6,250 nt of DNA from assembly GCA_028279085.1 (NCBI GenBank), contig JANQSX010000009.1, positions 1 through 6,250 on the forward strand, written 5' to 3'. The notes under the pieces were generated by a model, which did not search any database, was not told the origin of the DNA, and worked only from the letters and a program-made list of their open reading frames with translations. This DNA comes from Bdellovibrionales bacterium. GTDB taxonomy: Bacteria; Bdellovibrionota; Bdellovibrionia; Bdellovibrionales; UBA1609. The translations under genes were made by a program, and so were the position numbers. This document shows, piece by piece, positions 1-4,974 of the stretch (within the stretch, counting starts at the first letter, position 1; every line of letters begins with the position of its first letter).

Positions 1-1
1 T

Positions 2-625
2 ACTGAGGATGGATTGATCATGATGCCAACTCATTCATCTACTCTTTCAGAACCTTCTATTTGGCAAAATCCTTCTGTGCCTGAATCTTGGTGGTCTGAA
101 ATACGCGAGACAATGCCGGCTTTTAATCCTCGAACAACACCTACTGAGCGCATGGGAAAAATTCCAGAAGTATTTAGAAGTTTTGAAGGAGTGAAAAGAA
201 GTTATCACCCGTCAAACTCATTTGCCGTTTGGGGAAAGAATGCTTCAGATTATATTAAGTCTCAAAAAATAGAGTTTTCTATGTCAATAGACTCACCTTT
301 GGGCGAACTTTACAAAGATGAAGGAAGTATACTTTTAATTGGCGTTGGTTATGACTCCAATACTTCGCTGCATTTAGCGGAAACTATGGTCGATAATTTT
401 CCTACGGAAAAATCTGGAGGGCCAATTATCGAAAATGGACTGCGTGTATGGAAAGAATTTCGTGATTATAAATATAATAATGATGATTTTGAACTTCTTG
501 GAAACGATTTTGAGAAAAAGTTTCGAGTTAATAAGGGATTGATTGGTTCTTCGGAATCACGATTAATACCGGTAAAGGATCTGGTTGATTTCGCTTCTAC
601 TTGGATTGTTGAGAAGCGGCACTAG
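2..625 (+). CDS. Aminoglycoside N(3)-acetyltransferase (AAC(3)/YokD) family protein, 5' end outside window
   Basis: The family transfers acetyl from acetyl-CoA to an amine of the substrate, classically the 3-amino group of aminoglycosides, in the cytoplasm. The frame is already open at base 2 and reads TEDGLIMMPTHSS, matching the family's TEEGTLMMPTHS region, so the first 60 or so residues lie beyond the left edge. The TTG at 14 and ATGs at 20 and 23 are internal codons, not starts. Family landmarks follow in order: WQNPPVPESWW-like block (56-94), MPAFNP (113-130), TPTERMG, then SYHPSNSFAVWG (200-235) with the conserved, probably catalytic His at 206-208, then SPLGELY and GVGYDSNTSLHLAE (341-382). 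About 207 of a usual 260-280 residues are visible and the frame is intact. Many chromosomal relatives do not confer resistance, so the substrate is open. No terminator is evident after the TAG. Confidence 0.93.
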   Translation, partial: TEDGLIMMPTHSSTLSEPSIWQNPSVPESWWSEIRETMPAFNPRTTPTERMGKIPEVFRSFEGVKRSYHPSNSFAVWGKNASDYIKSQKIEFSMSIDSPLGELYKDEGSILLIGVGYDSNTSLHLAETMVDNFPTEKSGGPIIENGLRVWKEFRDYKYNNDDFELLGNDFEKKFRVNKGLIGSSESRLIPVKDLVDFASTWIVEKRH

Positions 626-665
626 AAACAACTTCCAAAACAGCAAAAAACTAAGGGAAAATCAT

Positions 666-671
666 TATAAT
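666..671 (+). promoter_or_regulatory. Candidate -10 box (TATAAT) for the 720 lipoprotein gene
   Basis: A perfect TATAAT lies 48 bases before the ATG at 720, in the gap after the acetyltransferase gene. No convincing -35 hexamer sits 16-18 bases upstream (the sequence there is A-rich), so this is only a suggestion. It would make the 720 gene independent of the acetyltransferase gene. Confidence 0.3.
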
Positions 672-719
672 CTACCATTTATTTTCTATTACATATTGTG
701 AATATGTCAGGAATGAGAG

Positions 720-1340
720 ATGCTTGATCATGTTATGCAACACCTGAAAAAGTATATGAGAAACAAGCTTAAGTATTTAATTGTTTTAATGTTTGTTTTC
801 TTATCCACTAGCTGCTCCGGTTCATCTACTTTTTACTACTTTTGTATGATGGGTGAAGAAATTTCATTTTACAATATGTCGTTTTCACGAGCGAGGATGT
901 TTTTTATACAAACAAATGCACAGGGACGCCGTTTAATACAGGATCCTTATTTTGATGATTATTTTGGAGACATCCTTGCAGGTTCCTACGATGAAGGAAG
1001 TCAAATTATCACGACATATAAAAGGGAACTTGAATCAGGTAGTTATACTATATGGAGATTTGATTTTTTAAACAACGAACTTTATGATGACAAGGCCATG
1101 CGCTGGACTCCTAAACAATTTCAAGAGTGGACCGGATTTTCTCCTACTCCTGAAAACATAAAAAAATATAATGTTAAACCTGAACTGCTTAAATATGTTC
1201 CTGACAAAAAGACAGATCCTTCATTCTTCTTTACGGCCCATACAGCCCGGTCTTATAATTGCCAGTCTATGGGCTACTTACAGTATCGATTACGGAGAGT
1301 TCTTTTCATCTTACATCATGTATTGACTAGTATGGGATAA
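720..1340 (+). CDS. Putative lipoprotein of unknown function
   Basis: I do not recognise this 206-residue protein. The ATG at 720 has an AGGA Shine-Dalgarno site at 709-712, seven bases upstream. An ATG at 756 is an alternative that gives a more typical signal peptide (MRNKLKYLIVLMFVFLSTSC). Basic residues, then a hydrophobic stretch (about residues 19-28), then Cys32 make a type II (lipoprotein) signal. The lipobox LSTSC is relaxed, with Leu at -4 rather than -3. Only two other cysteines follow. The mature part is rich in Phe, Tyr and Asp up to about residue 170, with an aromatic block FYYFCMM just after the lipidated Cys. The last 30 residues are basic then hydrophobic (RLRRVLFILHHVLTSMG). 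A different frame at 1249-1326 is also protein-like, so a 3' frameshift is possible but unproven. It probably sits on the periplasmic face of a membrane. Confidence 0.7.
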   Translation: MLDHVMQHLKKYMRNKLKYLIVLMFVFLSTSCSGSSTFYYFCMMGEEISFYNMSFSRARMFFIQTNAQGRRLIQDPYFDDYFGDILAGSYDEGSQIITTYKRELESGSYTIWRFDFLNNELYDDKAMRWTPKQFQEWTGFSPTPENIKKYNVKPELLKYVPDKKTDPSFFFTAHTARSYNCQSMGYLQYRLRRVLFILHHVLTSMG

Positions 1341-1538
1341 GACAAATAAAAATTTATCTGTTATAAAATTCTTACAATATACCTACATAGGTTTCCAATC
1401 CCTCCTCTATTATTCTAAATTGTCGCGGCCCCCATTTGGTATTTTGACTTTCAACTTGGACTATACAGCTTAGTTTTCTTGGTTTTTAAAAAACAAAATG
1501 GAAAAAGTTTTTTTTATTTGCTATTCTACAGAATAATT
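1341..1538. other. Intergenic region with short inverted repeat
   Basis: No gene is seen between the lipoprotein and scramblase-like genes. It holds a 12-base inverted repeat ACCTACATAGGT at about 1380-1391. On the minus strand an AGAGGAGG ribosome-site-like run at about 1402-1409 is followed only by an eight-codon frame. A short GC-rich patch (GTCGCGGCCCCC) lies at about 1423-1434. None of these has a clear role. Confidence 0.3.
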
Positions 1539-2198
1539 ATGGATTCTCCCTTGCTTACTTTTTTTAATAATCTTTCTGAATTTGAAATCAATCAAACTTT
1601 GGGTGTTGAGGAAGACGGAAATAGAGGATCTTTTAGTAGATTCTTCAGGCATACTGGTGGGTTGACAGCTAATGAGTATAAAATAACAGGAGGTGATCAA
1701 GAACTTTTAGGGTTGATTCAAGAGATTAAGACAGAAAAGTTCATTCCTTTTTGGCTAAGGAACAGTTACGCTTCAAAACGTAGATCTATGCAAATGGTTG
1801 TAACAGACAGCGATTATAAAACCATTTTGTATTTAAGAAGACCTATGCATATCTTAACCTCTACAACCATTATAGAAAACAATGAACACGAAACTTTAGC
1901 TTATATATATGAGAGATTCGATCCTTTTAATAGAAAGTATGAATTGAGATCAAAAGAAAAAAGACTTGTGGCTTTTATTAAAGCTCCTATCATAAAACCC
2001 TGGACCTTTCCCGTTCTTAATTTAAGAAAAAAAGAAATTGGACTCATTAAAAAAAAATGGCCCAGTATGGGAGAATATCTTACCTACAGAGAAACTCTGA
2101 GTGTTAAATACCGAACAGCATCTTTGGAAGAAAAAATAATGATTCTTGTAACAGCACTTGTACTCTCCATTGATTTGTTTAAACCGAAAGGATACTAA
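1539..2198 (+). CDS. Scramblase/LURP-one-related family protein (probable)
   Basis: The 219-residue protein from ATG 1539 has the layout of the scramblase/LOR fold: an opening segment (FFNNLSEFEINQTLG) followed by EYKITGGDQELLGLIQE, the 'x-Y-x-I-x-D-x-x-G-x-x-L' strand pair of this fold; a middle block KRRSMQMVVTDSDYKTILYL with RRP; and a C-terminal region with KKEIGLIKKKWPSMGEYLTY, then a hydrophobic helix (IMILVTALVLSIDLF) ending on the family-typical I-D-x-F. Eukaryotic relatives are phospholipid scramblases or tubby-like lipid-binding proteins; bacterial members are mostly uncharacterised. The call rests on recalled family pattern. The frame can be extended upstream to a TTG at 1479, but the added peptide is low-complexity Phe/Tyr/Lys and lies outside the fold, so I prefer 1539, although its ribosome site is weak. 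No cysteines and no signal peptide are seen, so a cytoplasmic or membrane-peripheral location is likely. Confidence 0.6.
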   Translation: MDSPLLTFFNNLSEFEINQTLGVEEDGNRGSFSRFFRHTGGLTANEYKITGGDQELLGLIQEIKTEKFIPFWLRNSYASKRRSMQMVVTDSDYKTILYLRRPMHILTSTTIIENNEHETLAYIYERFDPFNRKYELRSKEKRLVAFIKAPIIKPWTFPVLNLRKKEIGLIKKKWPSMGEYLTYRETLSVKYRTASLEEKIMILVTALVLSIDLFKPKGY

Positions 2199-2334
2199 AG
2201 TGATGCTGGTCTGGTTTAAAAAATTAAAGCCTTCTTAAAAATATTCTGACAAATAAAAATATGTAAAACAAATGAAACTCGTATATCTTAACGAAGCTAA
2301 ACCATCAGATAAACAGCCTCAAAACGCTGAAAAA

Positions 2335-2367
2335 ACCGACTATTAGGTCGGTATGAACTGTTTTTTT
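2335..2367 (+). terminator. Terminator-like hairpin after the scramblase-like gene
   Basis: ACCGAC (2335-2340) and GTCGGT (2347-2352) form a perfect 6-bp stem with a 6-base TATTAG loop, preceded by six A and followed after eight bases by seven T (2361-2367). A second run of six T is at 2375-2380. The gap between stem and T-run makes it a non-standard Rho-independent terminator. A longer pairing of AAACAG (2311-2316) with CTGTTT (2358-2363) would close an outer stem. It lies 137 bases past the 2198 stop. Confidence 0.45.
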
Positions 2368-2415
2368 GTGCGGCTTTTTTAATACTTTATATGTTCAACC
2401 GATAGATAGTTTATG

Positions 2416-2444
2416 AGTTTTGCCCGTACGTGGATGGTAGCCGG
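2416..2444 (+). repeat. GC-rich 29-base direct repeat, copy 1
   Basis: Begins AGTTTTGCCCGTACG and ends GGATGGTAGCCGG. It matches copy 2 at 28 of 29 positions; the one difference is T here at 2431 where copy 2 has C at 2491. It is clearly richer in G+C than its surroundings. CCG-TACG-TGG (2424-2433) could form a 3-bp mini-hairpin closed by a G-U pair. In this copy alone the end extends into a palindrome, AGCCGGCT (2439-2446). Confidence 0.85.
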
Positions 2445-2475
2445 CTCTCTCCATTATATTGCGCCTTTCAATATA

Positions 2476-2504
2476 AGTTTTGCCCGTACGCGGATGGTAG
2501 CCGG
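2476..2504 (+). repeat. GC-rich 29-base direct repeat, copy 2
   Basis: It starts exactly 60 bases after copy 1, leaving a 31-base unrelated spacer. It ends 17 bases before the ATG at 2522, so it lies in the leader of that gene. The mini-hairpin CCG-TACG-CGG (2484-2493) is fully Watson-Crick paired here, so the single difference from copy 1 keeps pairing. An operator pair, a REP-like dispersed element or a local duplication are all possible. Confidence 0.85.
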
Positions 2505-2511
2505 AAAGAGT

Positions 2512-2517
2512 AGGTGG
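2512..2517 (+). promoter_or_regulatory. Shine-Dalgarno site (AGGTGG) fixing the start at 2522
   Basis: AGGTGG lies four bases before the ATG at 2522 and eight bases after repeat copy 2. It supports that ATG and places the repeat where a protein or RNA bound to it could hinder ribosome loading. Confidence 0.6.
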
Positions 2518-2521
2518 AACA

Positions 2522-2905
2522 ATGAAAAAAATATTATTATGGTTTTTTAGTGTTGGTGTTGGTGTTGGTGTTTTCGTAGTGCTTCTTATTATAGCTTTTG
2601 TGTTTGATAATAGTGATCAGTATGATTTGATTGAGACGATAGAGTTGCACACGGAACAAAAAAAAGGGGTCTGTCAAAAACTAAAATCTTCTGTTAAAAA
2701 AGCCTCTGCGGATACGAGCAAAGCCTCTGCGCATGAGAATGAGAGTTTGAAAAAAGCTGAGAGCAAAATCTCTTTTACGATCGGAAACTCTGGGGACGAG
2801 AGCAACGCCTCTATTATGAGCAAGGGCTATGTGGAAGCTTCTGCTATGAGCAGAGCTTATGCGGATATGGTAAAATATAAATGTTTTAAAGATGCTCCCT
2901 CTTGA
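2522..2905 (+). CDS. Single-pass membrane-anchored protein of unknown function
   Basis: This 127-residue protein is not recognised. Two lysines then a hydrophobic helix (residues 4-28, ILLWFF, then VGVGVGVF, then VVLLIIAFVF) form an uncleaved N-terminal anchor, so the rest probably faces the periplasm. The Val-Gly run is encoded by three perfect TGTTGG units and a partial fourth (2551-2572). The soluble part is Lys-, Ser- and Ala-rich and mostly helical, with a seven-residue duplication KASADTS/KASAHEN built on a repeated AAAGCCTCTGCG (2699-2710 and 2720-2731). Two cysteines (GVCQK and YKCFK) lie in the soluble part. Its TGA overlaps the TTG of the next frame (TTGA), so the next frame is either a translationally coupled partner or the protein's lost C-terminus. 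Confidence 0.65.
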   Translation: MKKILLWFFSVGVGVGVFVVLLIIAFVFDNSDQYDLIETIELHTEQKKGVCQKLKSSVKKASADTSKASAHENESLKKAESKISFTIGNSGDESNASIMSKGYVEASAMSRAYADMVKYKCFKDAPS

Positions 2906-3090
2906 TAAACGAATACAAAAAACAAGGAAAAACTATAAAAAGTTGGATAGTCCTTAGTGTTCATGAATCAAAATCTTCTGCCCAAGCAGTAGAAACAAGA
3001 GAAGCTAAATTGCAAAATTGTGAAGCACACTCTGGAGGGCGAAACTCTAAAAAAGAAATATGGTATGTCTATAAACTAGAATATAATTAG
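2902..3090 (+). CDS. Small unrecognised ORF overlapping the 2522 gene; possible coupled gene or displaced tail
   Basis: Sixty-two residues from a TTG that shares bases with the TGA of the upstream gene. There is no ATG near the beginning and only a weak AAAGA upstream (2888-2892), so translation would depend on ribosomes finishing the upstream gene. The frame is open only from 2890, after an in-frame TAA at 2887-2889. The peptide looks like a real domain end: a strand SWIVLSVH, a helix ESKSSAQAVETREAKLQNC, and a closing strand EIWYVYKLEY. It has no signal peptide of its own, which fits a soluble domain belonging to the anchored upstream protein. A mutational frameshift in 2890-2902 joining both into one protein of about 190 residues is an attractive alternative; I saw no standard slippery heptamer in the correct phase. 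Confidence 0.45.
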   Translation: MINEYKKQGKTIKSWIVLSVHESKSSAQAVETREAKLQNCEAHSGGRNSKKEIWYVYKLEYN

Positions 3091-3177
3091 CTTCTTTTTA
3101 AAAGTTATTTTTTAGTTTCTTCATTTCTTTTTTCAAAAAATCCCGTTATCTCTGAAATAAGAGTAACATCTTCCCTT

Positions 3178-3204
3178 CTTCCCAGCAGGTTTAAGGCTGG
3201 GAAG
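3178..3204. terminator. Strong 9-bp hairpin between convergent genes
   Basis: CTTCCCAGC (3178-3186) pairs perfectly with GCTGGGAAG (3196-3204) around a 9-base loop. It lies between the 3090 stop (+) and the 3241 stop codon (-), where a shared terminator is expected. Neither strand has an immediate T-run after the stem, so it is not a classical intrinsic terminator. It could instead stabilise mRNA 3' ends. Confidence 0.4.
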
Positions 3205-3211
3205 TGGAGAG

Positions 3212-3241
3212 TTGCTTTGGCACCTATTGCTTTGGCACCTA
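3212..3241. repeat. 15-base perfect tandem duplication at the end of the 3239 gene
   Basis: TTGCTTTGGCACCTA occurs twice in direct succession (3212-3226 and 3227-3241). On the minus strand the stop codon TAG of the secreted-protein gene is the CTA ending the second unit. Because 15 is a multiple of three, the first unit carries a second in-frame stop. The duplication therefore does not change the protein. Confidence 0.9.
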
Positions 3242-3670
3242 TAAACTTTCATAATAACGTATGGCCTTTGGATAAGCTCTATTCACACACTTTTCAGTTT
3301 GCTCCATTATATGATCGGGCACTCTGAAGGTTTTTGGGAATAGCTCTTCCTTAGATTGGACTGTAATTGAACAAAGAGACACAAAAGAATCTTCAATAAC
3401 CCCCTGTTCTGTTCTATATTCAAAAAAATCAAGTGTGAACGAACACTGTTTCTTTTTAAAAGAACAAAAGAAATCAGAAATTGAAATTTGAAATTCTTTA
3501 GTACACCATCTTTCAAAGCATTCATCCATAAATTCTTCAAACAAAGCATAATATTCATTTTCTGTTAAATCATTTTGATAGGCGTACGCATTGCAGATGC
3601 TCCCCACCCATTGAAATAAGATAATAACAATAAACATATTGATTTTTTTCAACAAGTCTCTTGTTTTCAT
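3239..3670 (-). CDS. Secreted six-cysteine protein of unknown function
   Basis: I do not recognise this 143-residue protein. It starts at the ATG complementary to 3668-3670, with a near-perfect AGGGAGG Shine-Dalgarno site (complement of 3676-3682) five bases upstream, the best ribosome site in the window. A Sec signal peptide is clear: basic start KTRDLLKK, hydrophobic core NMFIVIILFQWVG, and an AYA cleavage site before Tyr31. The mature part of about 113 residues is acidic and aromatic and has six cysteines (residues 51, 56, 69, 76, 100, 128), an even number that suggests up to three disulfides in the periplasm or outside the cell. It is the only minus-strand gene and lies directly against the broken end of the DUF6036-like pseudogene, so it may have arrived with the event that truncated that gene. 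Confidence 0.75.
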   Translation of the reverse strand: MKTRDLLKKINMFIVIILFQWVGSICNAYAYQNDLTENEYYALFEEFMDECFERWCTKEFQISISDFFCSFKKKQCSFTLDFFEYRTEQGVIEDSFVSLCSITVQSKEELFPKTFRVPDHIMEQTEKCVNRAYPKAIRYYESL

Positions 3671-3699
3671 TATAGCCTCCCTTTGTTGTTGTATTTGTT

Positions 3700-4063
3700 T
3701 TGAGTATTCAAAAAGAAAAAGAAGGTGTTTATTTAATTAAAAACTGGATAAACAATGGGCCAGATAAACTGTTGTTGAATCTCCCAAAAAAATGGTCATC
3801 TCGGACGCAACCCTTCTTTAATGGAAAAGCTCTTACTTTTGTCACTTTAGGTCGGCCTGATCTTTTAAAAGATAAGTTGTGGGGGTTTTGTGATTTAAGG
3901 GAACAGGACCAGATCAGTGATTCTGGCTTTAAAACCTTCTCGCAGTGAATTACTTGAAACAGCTAAGTGGGTGAAAGATCAGGAAGCTCATCCTTCCTGG
4001 CCGGATCATGTTGATTCTAAAGTTAAAGAGCTTTTTAAGGATTTGGATTATGAGTCTCAGTAA
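3700..4063 (+). pseudogene. DUF6036-like nucleotidyltransferase-family gene, 5'-truncated and frame-shifted
   Basis: Codons from 3700 read WINNGPDKLL, LNLPKKW, a TLGRPDLLKDKL block and CDLREQD, matching the C-terminal half of DUF6036-type proteins (WLNDGP, LP..W, LGR.DLL..KL..LCDR..D). The frame then ends early at 3948. Moving one base to the next frame at 3911 restores family-like sequence, ILALKPSRSELLETAKW, VKDQEAHPSWPDHV, KVKELFKDL, up to a TAA at 4061-4063. One extra C at 3909-3910 explains this. The N-terminal half, which would hold the nucleotidyltransferase-like core (GG/GS...D-x-D), is missing: a TAG at 3673 closes the frame and the minus-strand gene begins at 3670. The TTG at 3700 is only the first possible start, not a supported one. 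The product is very likely dead. The family is related to AbiEii-like toxins by fold; that role is inferred. Confidence 0.85.
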
Positions 4064-4757
4064 TTTTATAATAAAGACAGGAAAAGCATTGGATAGTGAT
4101 CTTCGGGCTATAGGTTTTAACCTTAGTGGCAGAAAAAAGTCCATAGACCCTAATATTGAGGCTTCTCTTATTTCCGCTTCCATAGAGGCTATTAATAATA
4201 AGGACAATCGTATAGGGGGGCTCTTGGTGGACTGGATCACGCTTCATTATTTAAGAGTCAATGTGGATAGACTTACGAAATTTGTTTTTAGTTTGAGTGA
4301 TTCAGATCACAAATTTGTAAAAATTTTTTGGTGTGCCAACGTCCAAAGGCTTTTTATAAAGGATCAGAGGTTTAAAAGATTGTCTGAATTATACAAAGGT
4401 AGAAGAGTTAATTTTGCAGATCGTTTTATAAAAAGAGGACAGCGAAAAGTAACAAAGATGCTTATTGAAATAAAAGGGGAGGATGAAAGGTTTAAAAGAA
4501 CTTGCATCCGAGTTCCCAAGGGATATTTTTCAGAGCGACCTCGTCAGATTTTTCCCGTGTCTGTTATTGCAAAAAATCACCTTCCTTATCGTTACAGAGT
4601 TATGATGGGCTCTTCTTATCGTGCAGATTTATGGGCTTTGCTTGATAATGATCCCCATATTTCAGCTTATGCCTTGGGAAAAAAAGCTCACTGCTCCTAT
4701 CGTGCGGCTTATATGGCTAAGAAGGATTATGAGCTTTTACAGGGAAAATTCCTGTAA
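4050..4757 (+). CDS. Intact partner of the DUF6036-like gene, probable DNA-binding C-terminus
   Basis: A 235-residue cytoplasmic protein. I chose the ATG at 4050 because AAGGA (4037-4041) lies eight bases upstream; an ATG at 4008 in the same frame would lie further inside the pseudogene. The 5' end overlaps the pseudogene's last codons by 14 bases, a typical coupled operon junction. The N-terminal region (TGKALDSDLRAIGFNLSGRK, SIDPNIEASLISASIEAI, LLVDWITLHYLRVNVDRLTK) resembles a conserved but uncharacterised family that I recall sitting next to DUF6036-type genes. The middle is basic, with an FKRTCIRVPKGYFSERP segment. The last 48 residues (SSYRADLWALLDNDPHISAY, then ALGKKAHCSYRAAYMAKKDY) look like a winged helix-turn-helix. 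An antitoxin-like or regulatory role is an inference from AbiE-type organisation. The frame is intact although its neighbour is broken. Confidence 0.75.
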   Translation: MSLSNFIIKTGKALDSDLRAIGFNLSGRKKSIDPNIEASLISASIEAINNKDNRIGGLLVDWITLHYLRVNVDRLTKFVFSLSDSDHKFVKIFWCANVQRLFIKDQRFKRLSELYKGRRVNFADRFIKRGQRKVTKMLIEIKGEDERFKRTCIRVPKGYFSERPRQIFPVSVIAKNHLPYRYRVMMGSSYRADLWALLDNDPHISAYALGKKAHCSYRAAYMAKKDYELLQGKFL

Positions 4758-4974
4758 AAGAAATAGAGGAGGTGTTATCTTATTTCAGGAGGGCTTTCAT
4801 CTTTTTGGATAAAGATTAGTGAAGTACAGATTTGGTCTGTTTCAACTCTTAAATAAAAAGAGCCGTTGTAACCAAACTATAATCGTTAACATCCTTTTTT
4901 TTGCTAAAGATTATTTATTGTGCTATTTATAACGATATCTATTTTTAACATTTATTAGCTTTTCGGAGAATCTT
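4758..4974. other. Intergenic region with two ribosome-site-like motifs and no gene
   Basis: AGGAGG at 4767-4772 and AGGAGGG at 4787-4793 are excellent Shine-Dalgarno matches, but only a 15-codon frame (GTG 4772 to TAG 4819) follows. They may be relics of a lost third operon gene. A TATAAT at 4878-4883, 91 bases before the next ATG, is a possible -10 box for the 4975 gene, without a clear -35. CTCTT and AAGAG (about 4846-4862) can pair weakly. Confidence 0.35.

Larger units (their letters stand above)
2199..2521. other. 323-base gene-free region: terminator-like hairpin, paired repeats and leader of the 2522 gene
   Basis: No frame with a supported start is present. In order it holds AT-rich sequence, the hairpin at 2335-2367, the repeat pair at 2416-2444 and 2476-2504, and the ribosome site of the next gene. 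A 13-base string, GACAAATAAAAAT, in its first part also occurs just after the stop of the 720 gene, near 1341. I see no tRNA T-loop or other RNA gene signature. Confidence 0.5.

Noticed and set aside
1249..1326. Frameshifted C-terminus of the 720 lipoprotein (alternative frame IIASLWATYSIDYGEFF)
   Set aside because: Both frames look protein-like and no homologue is recognised to decide; the annotated frame is kept.
1479..1538. TTG start at 1479 for the scramblase-like gene
   Set aside because: The extra 20 residues are Phe/Lys/Tyr-rich low complexity outside the fold and no ribosome site precedes the TTG; ATG 1539 is preferred.
2396..2410. tRNA T-loop-like GTTCAACC
   Set aside because: No matching acceptor, anticodon or D arms flank it.
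2416..2504. CRISPR array (29-base repeats, 31-base spacer)
   Set aside because: Only two copies with one mismatch and one spacer, no third repeat on either side, no cas gene, and the repeat does not resemble a repeat class I know. Kept as a direct repeat pair.
2411..2513. Short frame encoding FCPY(V/A)DGSR twice
   Set aside because: It lacks any ATG, GTG or TTG with a ribosome site at its beginning, has a TAG just upstream, and the repeat period being a multiple of three is enough to explain it.
2885..2891. Programmed -1 frameshift at TTTTAAA
   Set aside because: In the reading phase used, slipping here leads straight to a TAA at 2887-2889, so it cannot join the 2522 and 2902 frames.
3307..3558. 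83-codon minus-strand frame within the secreted-protein gene
   Set aside because: Out-of-frame shadow of the 3239-3670 gene, which has a signal peptide and a strong ribosome site.
3950..4247. Two minus-strand frames opposite the 4050 gene
   Set aside because: They are antisense to well-supported family-like coding sequence and show no recognisable protein features.
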